Assembly: GCA_024653645.1 (NCBI GenBank) | Contig: JANLHK010000009.1 | Location: 1 to 7,562 of the forward strand | Origin: Candidatus Roizmanbacteria bacterium | GTDB lineage: Bacteria > Patescibacteriota > Microgenomatia > UBA1406 | Length of the DNA stretch: 7,562 nucleotides | Direction of reading: 5' to 3' | Part shown: positions 1 to 5,372 of the stretch, piece after piece | Numbering within the stretch: the stretch's first letter is position 1 | Layout of the letters: every line of letters begins with the position of its first letter | The notes under the pieces: model-generated | Seen by the model: only the letters and a program-made list of their open reading frames with translations | Told to the model about the DNA's origin: nothing | The model's database searches: none | Translations under genes and position numbers: made by a program

Positions 1-201
1 CACCATAGCCTGCTCGATATGGGGTGGGGCAGACGCCGGATTGCGGTATTTTACTGGATTGTGTCAGGCATTTTGGGCACCTTTGCCCTCACGGTCAGCT
101 CGCAGCAAAAATTTGTGGGATTCTTAATTATCGGCGCGCTGTTAATCGGCATTGTACTGTGGAGCTATCAAATGCGTAAACAGTTACAGGAGCGGGTATA
201 G
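1..201 (+). CDS. C-terminal end of a WecA/MraY-type glycan-phosphate transferase (partial, 5' truncated by window)
   Basis: The frame is open from base 1, so only the last 66 residues are visible and the start lies outside the window. The fragment begins HHSLLDMGWGRRR. This matches the conserved HHxLLxxG cytoplasmic loop near the C-terminus of the polyprenyl-phosphate N-acetylhexosamine-1-phosphate transferases (WecA/TagO/MraY superfamily). Two hydrophobic segments follow, at about fragment residues 14-30 and 37-54, and then a short basic tail (RKQLQERV), as expected for the last two membrane helices. The family transfers a sugar phosphate from a UDP-sugar to undecaprenyl phosphate at the inner membrane, the first step in building surface glycans. 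An ATG at 19 is internal to the family motif and is not the true start. The gene ends 6 nt before the PEGA gene, so the two are probably cotranscribed. The superfamily is fairly secure; the exact substrate cannot be told. Confidence 0.72.
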   Translation, partial: HHSLLDMGWGRRRIAVFYWIVSGILGTFALTVSSQQKFVGFLIIGALLIGIVLWSYQMRKQLQERV

Positions 202-207
202 ACTAGT

Positions 208-1083
208 ATGAAAGAGAAGTTGTTTATTATGCTGAGTGCATTGGTGGTATTCTCAGTGGGCTTTTTTTCGTATCAACTCATCTATCCTGATAATTTGTTC
301 TCACGGATGTTCCAGAACAAAGGAGATTTGCGGGTCGAGTCTCGTCCCGAGGGGGTCAGCGTGTTTATTAATAATCGTTTGGTGGGCGAAACCCCCCTGC
401 AGCTATCATTGGCAGAGGAGGTGTATGAGGTAAAGTTGGTGCCTGAGGCAAGCAAGGACAAGACCTACATGACCTGGAGCGATAAAATCCGGGTGTACCG
501 TGACTCAACCTCATTCATTAATCGGGTATTGGCAGCCGATAGTCAGGATATGGCAGGGGAGATGCTGCGTCCGGAAAAAAGTGGCAGCTCACGGGGGCAG
601 ATACTCATTACTACTGAGCCATCAGGGTTGTTTGTGTCGCTTGATGGGGAAGAGCGCGGATTGTCGTCACTGTTCATTGATAATATTCCGAGCGGAAGCC
701 ATGAATTGACCATACAAGGTGAAGGACTACTGCCCAGAACCGTACCGGTTAAGGTAACTGATGGATACAAAATCCTTATTGATGTGTCGTTGGCTATTGA
801 CCGGCAGTATGTGGCCAAAAAAAAGGAGGCAAATAAAAAAACGGCAGAAGAAAAAAAGAAGGTGGCGGGAGGGACTGTTGTTATTCAGCCAACCGATACG
901 GGCTGGCTGCGGGTGCGAAGTGCCCCATCACTTGATGCTAGCGAATCGGCAAAAATTGATGTAGGCGCACAAGCACCATTCTTTACTCAAGAAAATGGGT
1001 GGTACGAAATTGAGTATGAGGAGGGGAAGCGAGGCTGGATAAGTGCTGATTATGCTGCCATAGTTCCTGAAACAACCCCATAA
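208..1083 (+). CDS. Membrane-anchored protein with two PEGA domains and a C-terminal SH3b domain
   Basis: A 291-residue protein. Residues 5-26 form one hydrophobic helix after a short basic start (MKEK), which reads as an uncleaved N-terminal anchor or signal with the rest outside the membrane. Residues about 40-110 form a first PEGA domain (RPEGVSVFINN, then GETPLQL). Residues about 128-200 form a second (TTEPSGLFVSLDGEERG, then IPSGSHELTIQG). Residues 202-219 are a lysine-rich linker (KKKEANKKTAEEKKKVA). Residues about 222-286 resemble a bacterial SH3 domain, with LRVRSAPS near its start and GWYEIEY and KRGWISADY near its end. PEGA domains are surface beta-sandwich modules and SH3b domains often bind peptidoglycan, so a wall-associated role is likely; no catalytic site is visible. 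It lies 6 nt after the transferase gene, and its 3' end overlaps the convergent minus-strand gene by 34 bp. An AGGAG at 188-192 is 15 nt from the ATG, too far for a normal ribosome site. Confidence 0.85.
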   Translation: MKEKLFIMLSALVVFSVGFFSYQLIYPDNLFSRMFQNKGDLRVESRPEGVSVFINNRLVGETPLQLSLAEEVYEVKLVPEASKDKTYMTWSDKIRVYRDSTSFINRVLAADSQDMAGEMLRPEKSGSSRGQILITTEPSGLFVSLDGEERGLSSLFIDNIPSGSHELTIQGEGLLPRTVPVKVTDGYKILIDVSLAIDRQYVAKKKEANKKTAEEKKKVAGGTVVIQPTDTGWLRVRSAPSLDASESAKIDVGAQAPFFTQENGWYEIEYEEGKRGWISADYAAIVPETTP

Positions 1084-1973
1084 ATGGGAAATGTTTGCTG
1101 AAGTTTGCCGAGCAAATGATGCCCAATCACTGCACATGAAGCGCGCTTAACTTCTGTGAGTGGGCGTTGCATGTAATCGGTATCATTAAGATATGACTGG
1201 GCATGTTCGGACAAATCGTTGATATATGCCTTAAATAATCCTTCCTCAATTTCACGATGCCAATCAGTAAAGGGAATATTGTAGGGTAAATCAATACCAA
1301 AGGCCTGGGTAACGCCTTGGTGCCTATGAGCTATTTGAAGATATATGCCTTTAGTGAGGTACTTAATAAGTGCCTGATACCCCGATGTAGTTTGAACAAT
1401 TTTTGTCATATCAGTTGAAGGGGGAAATTGGTGCCATGCCCCATCAAATTTCAGGCAAAAATTACGAGGATTTACTGTAAAGTGAATTGGGTCATGGTCG
1501 GGCATAGTAACATGCCCCTGCAGACACATGAGGTAAGGATCTTTATCGTAGTAGGCTCGCATACTTGCCTTTCCGCAGGTAATACCAACCGAAAGTGAAA
1601 TGTTTCCCCAGTTGCCGGGCAAAAACTCAACAGTATTAAATCCAATGGGCTCTGCACTTAAAACAGAATGTAATTGACGCCGAGCTACAACGGGTAGATT
1701 GTCGCTCGGTTGTATTCCCAACGGGTACTCAAGACAGAGGCGTTGATATAAGTAGCTGTCATGCGGATACAAGTTGGTGTCGGGGAACACAAGGGTTTGC
1801 TGTTGGATGAGAGGTACATTGTCGGGGTGATGGGGATTAATAAAGAGAGGACTTTGGCTTTCGCTGGTTTGCAGGTGATGTTCGTTTATCATAGGCACCA
1901 GTGTATCACGCGTGTCCAGATCAACAACTTGCCCTTGCAAAGTAATTTGTCCACAGGTATAATCGATCTTCAC
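1050..1973 (-). CDS. Hypothetical protein, about 307 residues, divergent from tuf
   Basis: I do not recognise this protein. It is a long uninterrupted minus-strand frame covering almost all of the space between the PEGA gene and tuf, with nothing comparable on the + strand. That length without a stop supports real coding. The start is uncertain. The frame is open back to a TTG at 2045, but that would run through the tuf promoter and into tuf. I chose GTG at 1973 (VKIDYTCG, 307 residues); ATG at 1892 (MINEHH, 280 residues) is the alternative. There is no membrane segment or signal peptide. The protein is rich in His, Pro, Gln and Tyr, with six scattered cysteines that form no metal-binding pattern I can name. 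The central part (about residues 117-185, from FLPGNWGN to DGAWHQFPP) looks like a folded beta-rich domain, and the C-terminal part (about 235-293) looks helical. A TATACT (minus strand, 1997-1992) could be its -10 box, but no convincing -35 is present. Its 3' end overlaps the PEGA gene by 34 bp. Confidence 0.72.
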   Translation of the reverse strand: MKIDYTCGQITLQGQVVDLDTRDTLVPMINEHHLQTSESQSPLFINPHHPDNVPLIQQQTLVFPDTNLYPHDSYLYQRLCLEYPLGIQPSDNLPVVARRQLHSVLSAEPIGFNTVEFLPGNWGNISLSVGITCGKASMRAYYDKDPYLMCLQGHVTMPDHDPIHFTVNPRNFCLKFDGAWHQFPPSTDMTKIVQTTSGYQALIKYLTKGIYLQIAHRHQGVTQAFGIDLPYNIPFTDWHREIEEGLFKAYINDLSEHAQSYLNDTDYMQRPLTEVKRASCAVIGHHLLGKLQQTFPIYGVVSGTMAA

Positions 1974-1997
1974 ACGGGATCGTGGCTGATTAGTATA

Positions 1998-2027
1998 TTG
2001 AGTACACAACGTTATAAATTTTATACA
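1998..2027 (+). promoter_or_regulatory. Predicted sigma70-type promoter of tuf
   Basis: TTGAGT at 1998-2003 and TATACA at 2022-2027 are separated by 18 nt, a workable sigma70 geometry. Transcription would begin near 2034, only about 5 nt before the tuf ATG, so the transcript would be nearly leaderless. That fits the absence of any Shine-Dalgarno sequence there. The region is AT-rich, so alternative -10 boxes (for example TATAAA at 2013) exist. Confidence 0.45.
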
Positions 2028-2031
2028 ACGT
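2003..2031 (+). repeat. Direct repeat TACACAACGT / TATACAACGT in the tuf promoter
   Basis: Two 10-bp copies lie at 2003-2012 and 2022-2031, differing at one base and spaced by 19 bp (roughly two helical turns). The second copy overlaps the predicted -10 box and the first sits in the spacer. The placement would suit an operator for a factor acting on tuf, the divergent gene, or both, but it may be chance in AT-rich DNA. Confidence 0.35.
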
Positions 2032-2038
2032 AAATAAC

Positions 2039-3223
2039 ATGGCAAAAGGCGTATATGAACGAAACAAGCCTCACTTGAACATTGGTACCATTGGTCACGT
2101 TGATCATGGTAAAAGCACTCTCACAGCGGCAATTCTGACCGTATTATCAAAGAAAGGTCAGGCAGAGGCCATGACCTACGAGCAAATTGATGCGGCTCCT
2201 GAAGAAAAGGCTCGTGGAGTTACGATCAACGTACATCACTGTGAGTATGAGACGGACAAGCGTCACTATGCTCATATCGATTGTCCCGGACACGCAGACT
2301 ACATTAAGAACATGATTACCGGTGCAGCTCAGATGGATGGAGCTATCCTGGTTGTTTCTGCTCCCGATGGTCCTATGCCTCAAACCCGCGAGCATATCTT
2401 GCTTGCCAATCAGGTAAACGTACCATCAATCGTCGTATTCTTAAACAAGTGCGACATGGTGTCTGATCCTGAATTGCTTGATCTGGTCGAGATGGAAGTT
2501 CGTGACCTTCTGACCAAATACAAATTTCCTGGAGACAAAGTTCCGGTCATTCGCGGTTCAGCCCTGAAAGCCTTAAACGGTGATCCTGAGGCAGAAAAGC
2601 AGATCTTGGAGCTGATGAAACAGGTTGACGAATACATTCCTGAGCCAACGCGCGATGTTGATAAGCCTTTCTCGATGCCTATTGAGGATATTTTCTCAAT
2701 CAAGGGTCGTGGAACGGTTGCAACTGGTCGTGTATCACGGGGAAAGATTAAGGTCAACGAAGAGGTCGAAATTGTGGGTATTCACGATACCAAAAAAACG
2801 ATCATCACGGGCGTTGAAATGTTCCGCAAGAGCATGGAAGAGGCACAGGCAGGTGATAACGTTGGATTACTGCTTCGCGGCATAGAAAAAGAAGACATTA
2901 TGCGCGGACAGGTCATTGCCAAGCCGGGTTCCATTAAGCCTCACAAGAAATTCCAGGCTGAGCTCTATATCCTTAAAAAGGAAGAAGGAGGTCGTCATAC
3001 CCCATTCTTCAATGGATATCGTCCCCAGTTCTTTATTGGAACTTCTGACGTGACCGGAGAGGTAAAGCTTCCTGGTGGAGTTGAAATGGTTTCACCGGGT
3101 GATAATGTAAAGATAGACGCAGAGTTAATTTACCCTATTGCTATTGAAGAGGGCATTCGTTTTGCTATCCGTGAAGGAGGCAAAACCGTCGGTGCCGGCG
3201 TTATTATTAAGGTTACTGAGTAA
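2039..3223 (+). CDS. tuf: Translation elongation factor Tu
   Basis: This GTPase carries aminoacyl-tRNA to the ribosomal A site. At 394 residues it has normal length. The G domain shows the P-loop GHVDHGKS (residues 19-26), switch I ending in [10 protein letters not shown] (55-64), DCPGH (81-85, with the catalytic His85), NKCD (136-139) and SAL (174-176). Domain 2 begins near residue 210 and domain 3 near 302, and the C-terminus reads [11 protein letters not shown] followed by a short tail. Small oddities are Ser in place of the usual Thr at the P-loop Mg2+ position, VHHCEY where E. coli has TSHVEY, and RVSRG where most bacteria have RVERG. The start is fixed by the family N-terminus ([20 protein letters not shown]). 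No Shine-Dalgarno sequence precedes it. It is not preceded here by rpsL, rpsG or fusA, its usual str-operon partners; the next gene is rpsJ, 79 nt downstream. Confidence 0.98.
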   Translation: MAKGVYERNKPHLNIGTIGHVDHGKSTLTAAILTVLSKKGQAEAMTYEQIDAAPEEKARGVTINVHHCEYETDKRHYAHIDCPGHADYIKNMITGAAQMDGAILVVSAPDGPMPQTREHILLANQVNVPSIVVFLNKCDMVSDPELLDLVEMEVRDLLTKYKFPGDKVPVIRGSALKALNGDPEAEKQILELMKQVDEYIPEPTRDVDKPFSMPIEDIFSIKGRGTVATGRVSRGKIKVNEEVEIVGIHDTKKTIITGVEMFRKSMEEAQAGDNVGLLLRGIEKEDIMRGQVIAKPGSIKPHKKFQAELYILKKEEGGRHTPFFNGYRPQFFIGTSDVTGEVKLPGGVEMVSPGDNVKIDAELIYPIAIEEGIRFAIREGGKTVGAGVIIKVTE

Positions 3224-3245
3224 ATTACAGTTATTTGAGTGTGCT

Positions 3246-3272
3246 TGAGAGGGAGGCAGACCCTCCCTTTCA
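3246..3272 (+). other. Strong hairpin in the tuf-rpsJ spacer, without a T-run
   Basis: TGAGAGGGAGG (3246-3256) pairs with CCTCCCTTTCA (3262-3272) across a 5-nt loop, giving 11 bp with one G-T pair. Only three T residues lie in the 3' arm and no U-tract follows, so it is not a convincing intrinsic terminator. It could protect or mark the processed end of tuf mRNA, cause partial termination, or bind a ribosomal protein ahead of rpsJ. Confidence 0.6.
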
Positions 3273-3302
3273 TCACCGCTCGAGAAGCAAATTAACAAGG
3301 AT

Positions 3303-3611
3303 ATGCCAACGGGAAAAATTAGAGTACGATTGAAAGCCTATGATCACCGGCTGTTGGAGGACGCGTGCGAGAAAATCGTAGGCGCGGCCATTAAAACCGG
3401 AGGTCGGGTGGTGGGTCCAGTACCGCTGCCAACGAGACGCTCACTGACTGTCGTCAACCGTTCACCATTTACCGATAAGGATAGTCGTGAATACTTTGAA
3501 ATGAGAGTGCATAAACGAGTGATTGAAATTGTAAATCCTACGATTCAAACCATTGATGCATTGACGCATCTTGATATTCCCTCTGGCATTGACGTTACTA
3601 TCAGAATGTAA
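3303..3611 (+). CDS. rpsJ: Small subunit ribosomal protein S10 (uS10)
   Basis: A 102-residue protein of normal family length. It opens with KIRVRLKAYDHRLLEDACEKIV, the typical uS10 N-terminus, followed by GPVPLPTRR at residues 39-47 in the extended loop that reaches into the head of the 30S subunit. The C-terminal part contains EMRVHKRVIEI and DALTHLDIPSGIDVTI. In E. coli the same protein (NusE) also takes part in transcription antitermination. AAGGA at 3297-3301 ends just 1 nt before the ATG, too close for normal Shine-Dalgarno pairing. The family N-terminus rules out a later start. The last codons contain the -35 box of a promoter aimed at rplC, and the stop codon directly abuts its -10 box. 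Confidence 0.98.
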   Translation: MPTGKIRVRLKAYDHRLLEDACEKIVGAAIKTGGRVVGPVPLPTRRSLTVVNRSPFTDKDSREYFEMRVHKRVIEIVNPTIQTIDALTHLDIPSGIDVTIRM

Positions 3612-3617
3612 TATAAT
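3589..3617 (+). promoter_or_regulatory. Near-consensus sigma70 promoter in the 3' end of rpsJ, reading toward rplC
   Basis: TTGACG (3589-3594, five of six consensus bases) and TATAAT (3612-3617, six of six) are separated by exactly 17 nt. The -35 box is inside rpsJ codons and the -10 begins at the base after the rpsJ stop codon. Predicted transcription starts fall at about 3624-3626. This is the best promoter match I found in the window. Confidence 0.75.
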
Positions 3618-3625
3618 ATCGGCGC

Positions 3626-3670
3626 ATGCTAACGAGACATAAAGAGCATGATTTAACTTTAGTAGAGTAA
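3626..3670 (+). CDS. Possible 14-residue leader peptide
   Basis: ATG at 3626 opens a frame encoding MLTRHKEHDLTLVE and closing with TAA at 3668-3670. The ATG is 0-2 nt from the predicted transcript start, so translation would be leaderless. The frame ends inside hairpin 2, and its stop is 24 nt before the terminator stem. Ribosome position could therefore influence folding, as in classical attenuation. The peptide has no run of one amino acid that would mark it as a sensor, and a frame this short can easily occur by chance. Confidence 0.25.
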   Translation: MLTRHKEHDLTLVE

Positions 3671-3694
3671 AACGTTAACAGATGGGGGACTAAT

Positions 3695-3720
3695 AAGACC
3701 CAGTCTGGGTCTTTTTTTTT
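3695..3720 (+). terminator. Intrinsic terminator immediately before rplC
   Basis: AAGACCC (3695-3701) pairs with GGGTCTT (3707-3713) around the loop AGTCT, with one further A-T pair possible inside the loop. The hairpin runs into nine consecutive T residues (3712-3720). This is a textbook Rho-independent terminator on the + strand. The T-run ends 8 nt before the rplC start codon, leaving no room for a promoter after it. Transcripts of rplC must therefore read through it. Confidence 0.88.
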
Positions 3721-3728
3721 GACTGAAC

Positions 3729-4409
3729 ATGCATATAGCACTATTGACACAAAAAGGTAAACAACAGCAAGCATTCGTCAACGACGAGCGTATTGTCGTA
3801 ACCCATCTCCATGTTGAACCTACCTACGTTATGGGGTTCCGCACACAATTGGTGGATGGCTACTGGGCGCTTAAGATTGCCTATAGTGCTGCCCGCTCAA
3901 TGGAACGCGTCGGCAAACCCCTGCGGGGCCTGTTGAAAGCGGCCGGCATTGAAACCCCGCTTCGATACACCACCGAATTCCGCATTGACTCCTCACTCAA
4001 CCCCACCCTCAACATCGACAACCCCGATAAACCAACCCTGACCGTTGGAGACAAAACCTACCACATGGGTATGCACCTGAAGGCCACTGAGTTATTCGCT
4101 ATCGGTGACATGATTCGCGTGAGTGGAACCTCAAAAGGAAAAGGATTTCAAGGTGTTATGAAACGACATGGATTTGCTGGCGGACCGGCGTCCCATGGCC
4201 AATCAGATCGCGAGCGATCTCCTGGCTCTATTGGTCAGCGCACGATTCCCGGCCGTGTATACAAAGGTAAGAAAATGGCAGGACGTATGGGAAGCGATCG
4301 TATAACCATTAAAGGATTGCGCATTGAAACCGTTGCTGATGAGCTATTAACCATTCGGGGATTAGTTCCCGGCGGACCCCACGCGATTGTCGAGGTATAC
4401 AAAAATTAA
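3729..4409 (+). CDS. rplC: Large subunit ribosomal protein L3 (uL3)
   Basis: This protein binds 23S rRNA early in 50S assembly and reaches the peptidyl-transferase centre. It has 226 residues, close to the usual 205-220. The diagnostic block is residues 134-188: TSKGKGFQGVMKRHGF, then PGSIGQRTIPGRV and KGKKMAGRMG. The C-terminus, with GLVPGGPHAIVEVYKN, is also typical. The N-terminus is unusual: where most bacteria have a GxKxGMTxxF motif, this one reads LLTQKGKQQQAF (residues 5-16). The insert around residues 83-116 (FRIDSSLNPTLN to YHMGM) looks longer than in E. coli. An in-frame TGA at 3720-3722 rules out an upstream start, so the divergent N-terminus is real unless there is a sequencing error. 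No Shine-Dalgarno sequence is present; the terminator T-run lies just upstream. Confidence 0.96.
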   Translation: MHIALLTQKGKQQQAFVNDERIVVTHLHVEPTYVMGFRTQLVDGYWALKIAYSAARSMERVGKPLRGLLKAAGIETPLRYTTEFRIDSSLNPTLNIDNPDKPTLTVGDKTYHMGMHLKATELFAIGDMIRVSGTSKGKGFQGVMKRHGFAGGPASHGQSDRERSPGSIGQRTIPGRVYKGKKMAGRMGSDRITIKGLRIETVADELLTIRGLVPGGPHAIVEVYKN

Positions 4410-4420
4410 CCCCTAACTAT

Positions 4421-5074
4421 ATGGCAAAAGAACTACAATTACCCGTATTCGGAGGAAAAGCAAAAGAGGTTGTGAGTGTACCACGCGATATGTTTGGACT
4501 GCCATGGAATGATATGCTCATTGCCCAGTATGTTCGTGTGTACCTGGCAAACCAGGCACGTAATCTTTCCTTAGGAAAAACTCGTTCAAATGTACAAGGC
4601 TCAACCCGCAAGATCTACAAGCAAAAGGGAACCGGTCGTGCCCGTCACGGCGATATTAAAGCTCCCGTGTTTGTGGGTGGTGGACTGGCTCACGGACCGA
4701 AGAATGAAAGCCCCCGCCTTGAAATGAATAAGAAGATGAAACGCAAATCGTTGTTCGTCGCCCTGTCAAAACTCATGAAGGAAAAACACATTAATGTTAT
4801 CGCTGACGCGGCCTTATCTCAGGCAAAGAAAACCAAGGATGCCTCTACGGTTGTTGCGAAGCTTATGGGAGAAAACAGCAAAAAAATATTACTGGTCACT
4901 CCCCACAGCAGTGAAGCAAAGCGACAGTACACCAATCTTACTAACGTTACGGTGACCGAGGTATCAGGTATGAACGCGTATATGTTACTGAACCATAAGC
5001 AGGTGGTACTAACGCCCGCTGTTATTGAAGAAATGAAAGTACAGTTTAGCCCGAAAGAGGCACCGAAAGCGTAA
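4421..5074 (+). CDS. rplD: Large subunit ribosomal protein L4 (uL4)
   Basis: A 217-residue protein that binds domain I of 23S rRNA. Its extended loop lines the nascent-peptide exit tunnel. The loop is recognisable at residues 54-94: TRSNVQGSTRKIYKQKGTGR, RHGDIKAPVFVGGG and AHGPK. The C-terminal globular part contains KKILLVTPHS (about 154-163) and NAYMLLNHKQVVLTPAVIEE (about 185-204), typical of the family. In E. coli, L4 is also the feedback repressor of this operon, which makes it the natural candidate for control of the attenuator before rplC. That link is inference. It starts 11 nt after rplC with no Shine-Dalgarno sequence. Confidence 0.97.
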   Translation: MAKELQLPVFGGKAKEVVSVPRDMFGLPWNDMLIAQYVRVYLANQARNLSLGKTRSNVQGSTRKIYKQKGTGRARHGDIKAPVFVGGGLAHGPKNESPRLEMNKKMKRKSLFVALSKLMKEKHINVIADAALSQAKKTKDASTVVAKLMGENSKKILLVTPHSSEAKRQYTNLTNVTVTEVSGMNAYMLLNHKQVVLTPAVIEEMKVQFSPKEAPKA

Positions 5075-5075
5075 T

Positions 5076-5354
5076 ATGCACACACTCAAAAAAGGGATTA
5101 TCACTGAAAAAGCCATGTTGATTAATAACGTGTATGTGTTTGAGGTTAACCCCAAGGCTACCAAGCAGGAAATTGCCACAGCCATCGAGGCTGCCTATGG
5201 CGTAACCGTGGGACCCGCCGGTGTGCGCACGGCGGTGGTGAAAGGGAAAGTGAAGTCGGTTGGTCGCAAGCGCATTCAAAAACAGAAACCGCTTAAGAAA
5301 AAAGCGTACGTTACCCTTATTAAGGGAGATATTGCTGACCTGAAAGTCAAATAA
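5076..5354 (+). CDS. rplW: Large subunit ribosomal protein L23 (uL23)
   Basis: A 92-residue protein of normal length. It sits at the exit of the ribosomal tunnel and is the docking site for trigger factor and the signal recognition particle. Characteristic parts are IITEKAM near the N-terminus (residues 8-14; most bacteria have ITEKS), YVFEVNPKATKQEIATAIEA (20-39), and a lysine-rich segment from about residue 57 before KKAYVTLIKG. The stop of rplD and this ATG are separated by one base (TAA-t-ATG), so translation is probably coupled by termination and reinitiation. No Shine-Dalgarno sequence is seen. Confidence 0.96.
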   Translation: MHTLKKGIITEKAMLINNVYVFEVNPKATKQEIATAIEAAYGVTVGPAGVRTAVVKGKVKSVGRKRIQKQKPLKKKAYVTLIKGDIADLKVK

Positions 5355-5360
5355 TATAGT
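5332..5360 (+). promoter_or_regulatory. Weak candidate internal promoter before rplB
   Basis: TTGCTG (5332-5337) and TATAGT (5355-5360, five of six consensus bases) are 17 nt apart, placing a start near 5367, about 6 nt before the rplB ATG. The -35 match is poor and the sequence is AT-rich, so this may be fortuitous. Confidence 0.22.
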
Positions 5361-5372
5361 TGAATAACGAAT

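Larger units (their letters stand above)
3624..3728 (+). promoter_or_regulatory. Structured leader (putative attenuator) upstream of rplC
   Basis: The predicted transcript from the promoter at 3589-3617 has about 105 nt before rplC. Hairpin 1 pairs CATGCT (3625-3630) with AGCATG (3645-3650). Hairpin 2 pairs TTAAC-TTTA (3653-3661) with TAAA-AC-GTTAA (3668-3678), with a 2-nt bulge and the loop GTAGAG. A G-run follows (TGGGGG at 3683-3688), then the intrinsic terminator. Four bases of the G-run (TGGG, 3683-3686) can pair with CCCA (3699-3702) of the terminator 5' arm and could weakly compete with it. A 14-codon frame overlaps both hairpins. In E. coli, protein L4 represses the S10 operon through a leader that includes an attenuator, so control by L3 or L4 is an obvious guess, but no binding site is recognisable here. 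Confidence 0.6.

Noticed and set aside
543..818. Minus-strand 91-codon frame within the PEGA gene.
   Set aside because: It lies wholly inside a gene with clear PEGA domains and has no family resemblance of its own.
1761..2033. + strand 90-codon frame opposite the unknown minus-strand gene.
   Set aside because: It is a shadow of the longer minus-strand frame, with no recognisable domain, and it runs into the tuf promoter.
1974..2045. TTG at 2045 as the start of the minus-strand hypothetical gene.
   Set aside because: It would overlap the tuf start and the whole shared promoter region, and the added residues look like translated AT-rich control sequence.
4205..4220. Inverted repeat AGATCGC-GA-GCGATCT inside rplC.
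   Set aside because: It encodes the conserved SDRERSPG region of L3, has no T-run, and is adequately explained by codon choice.
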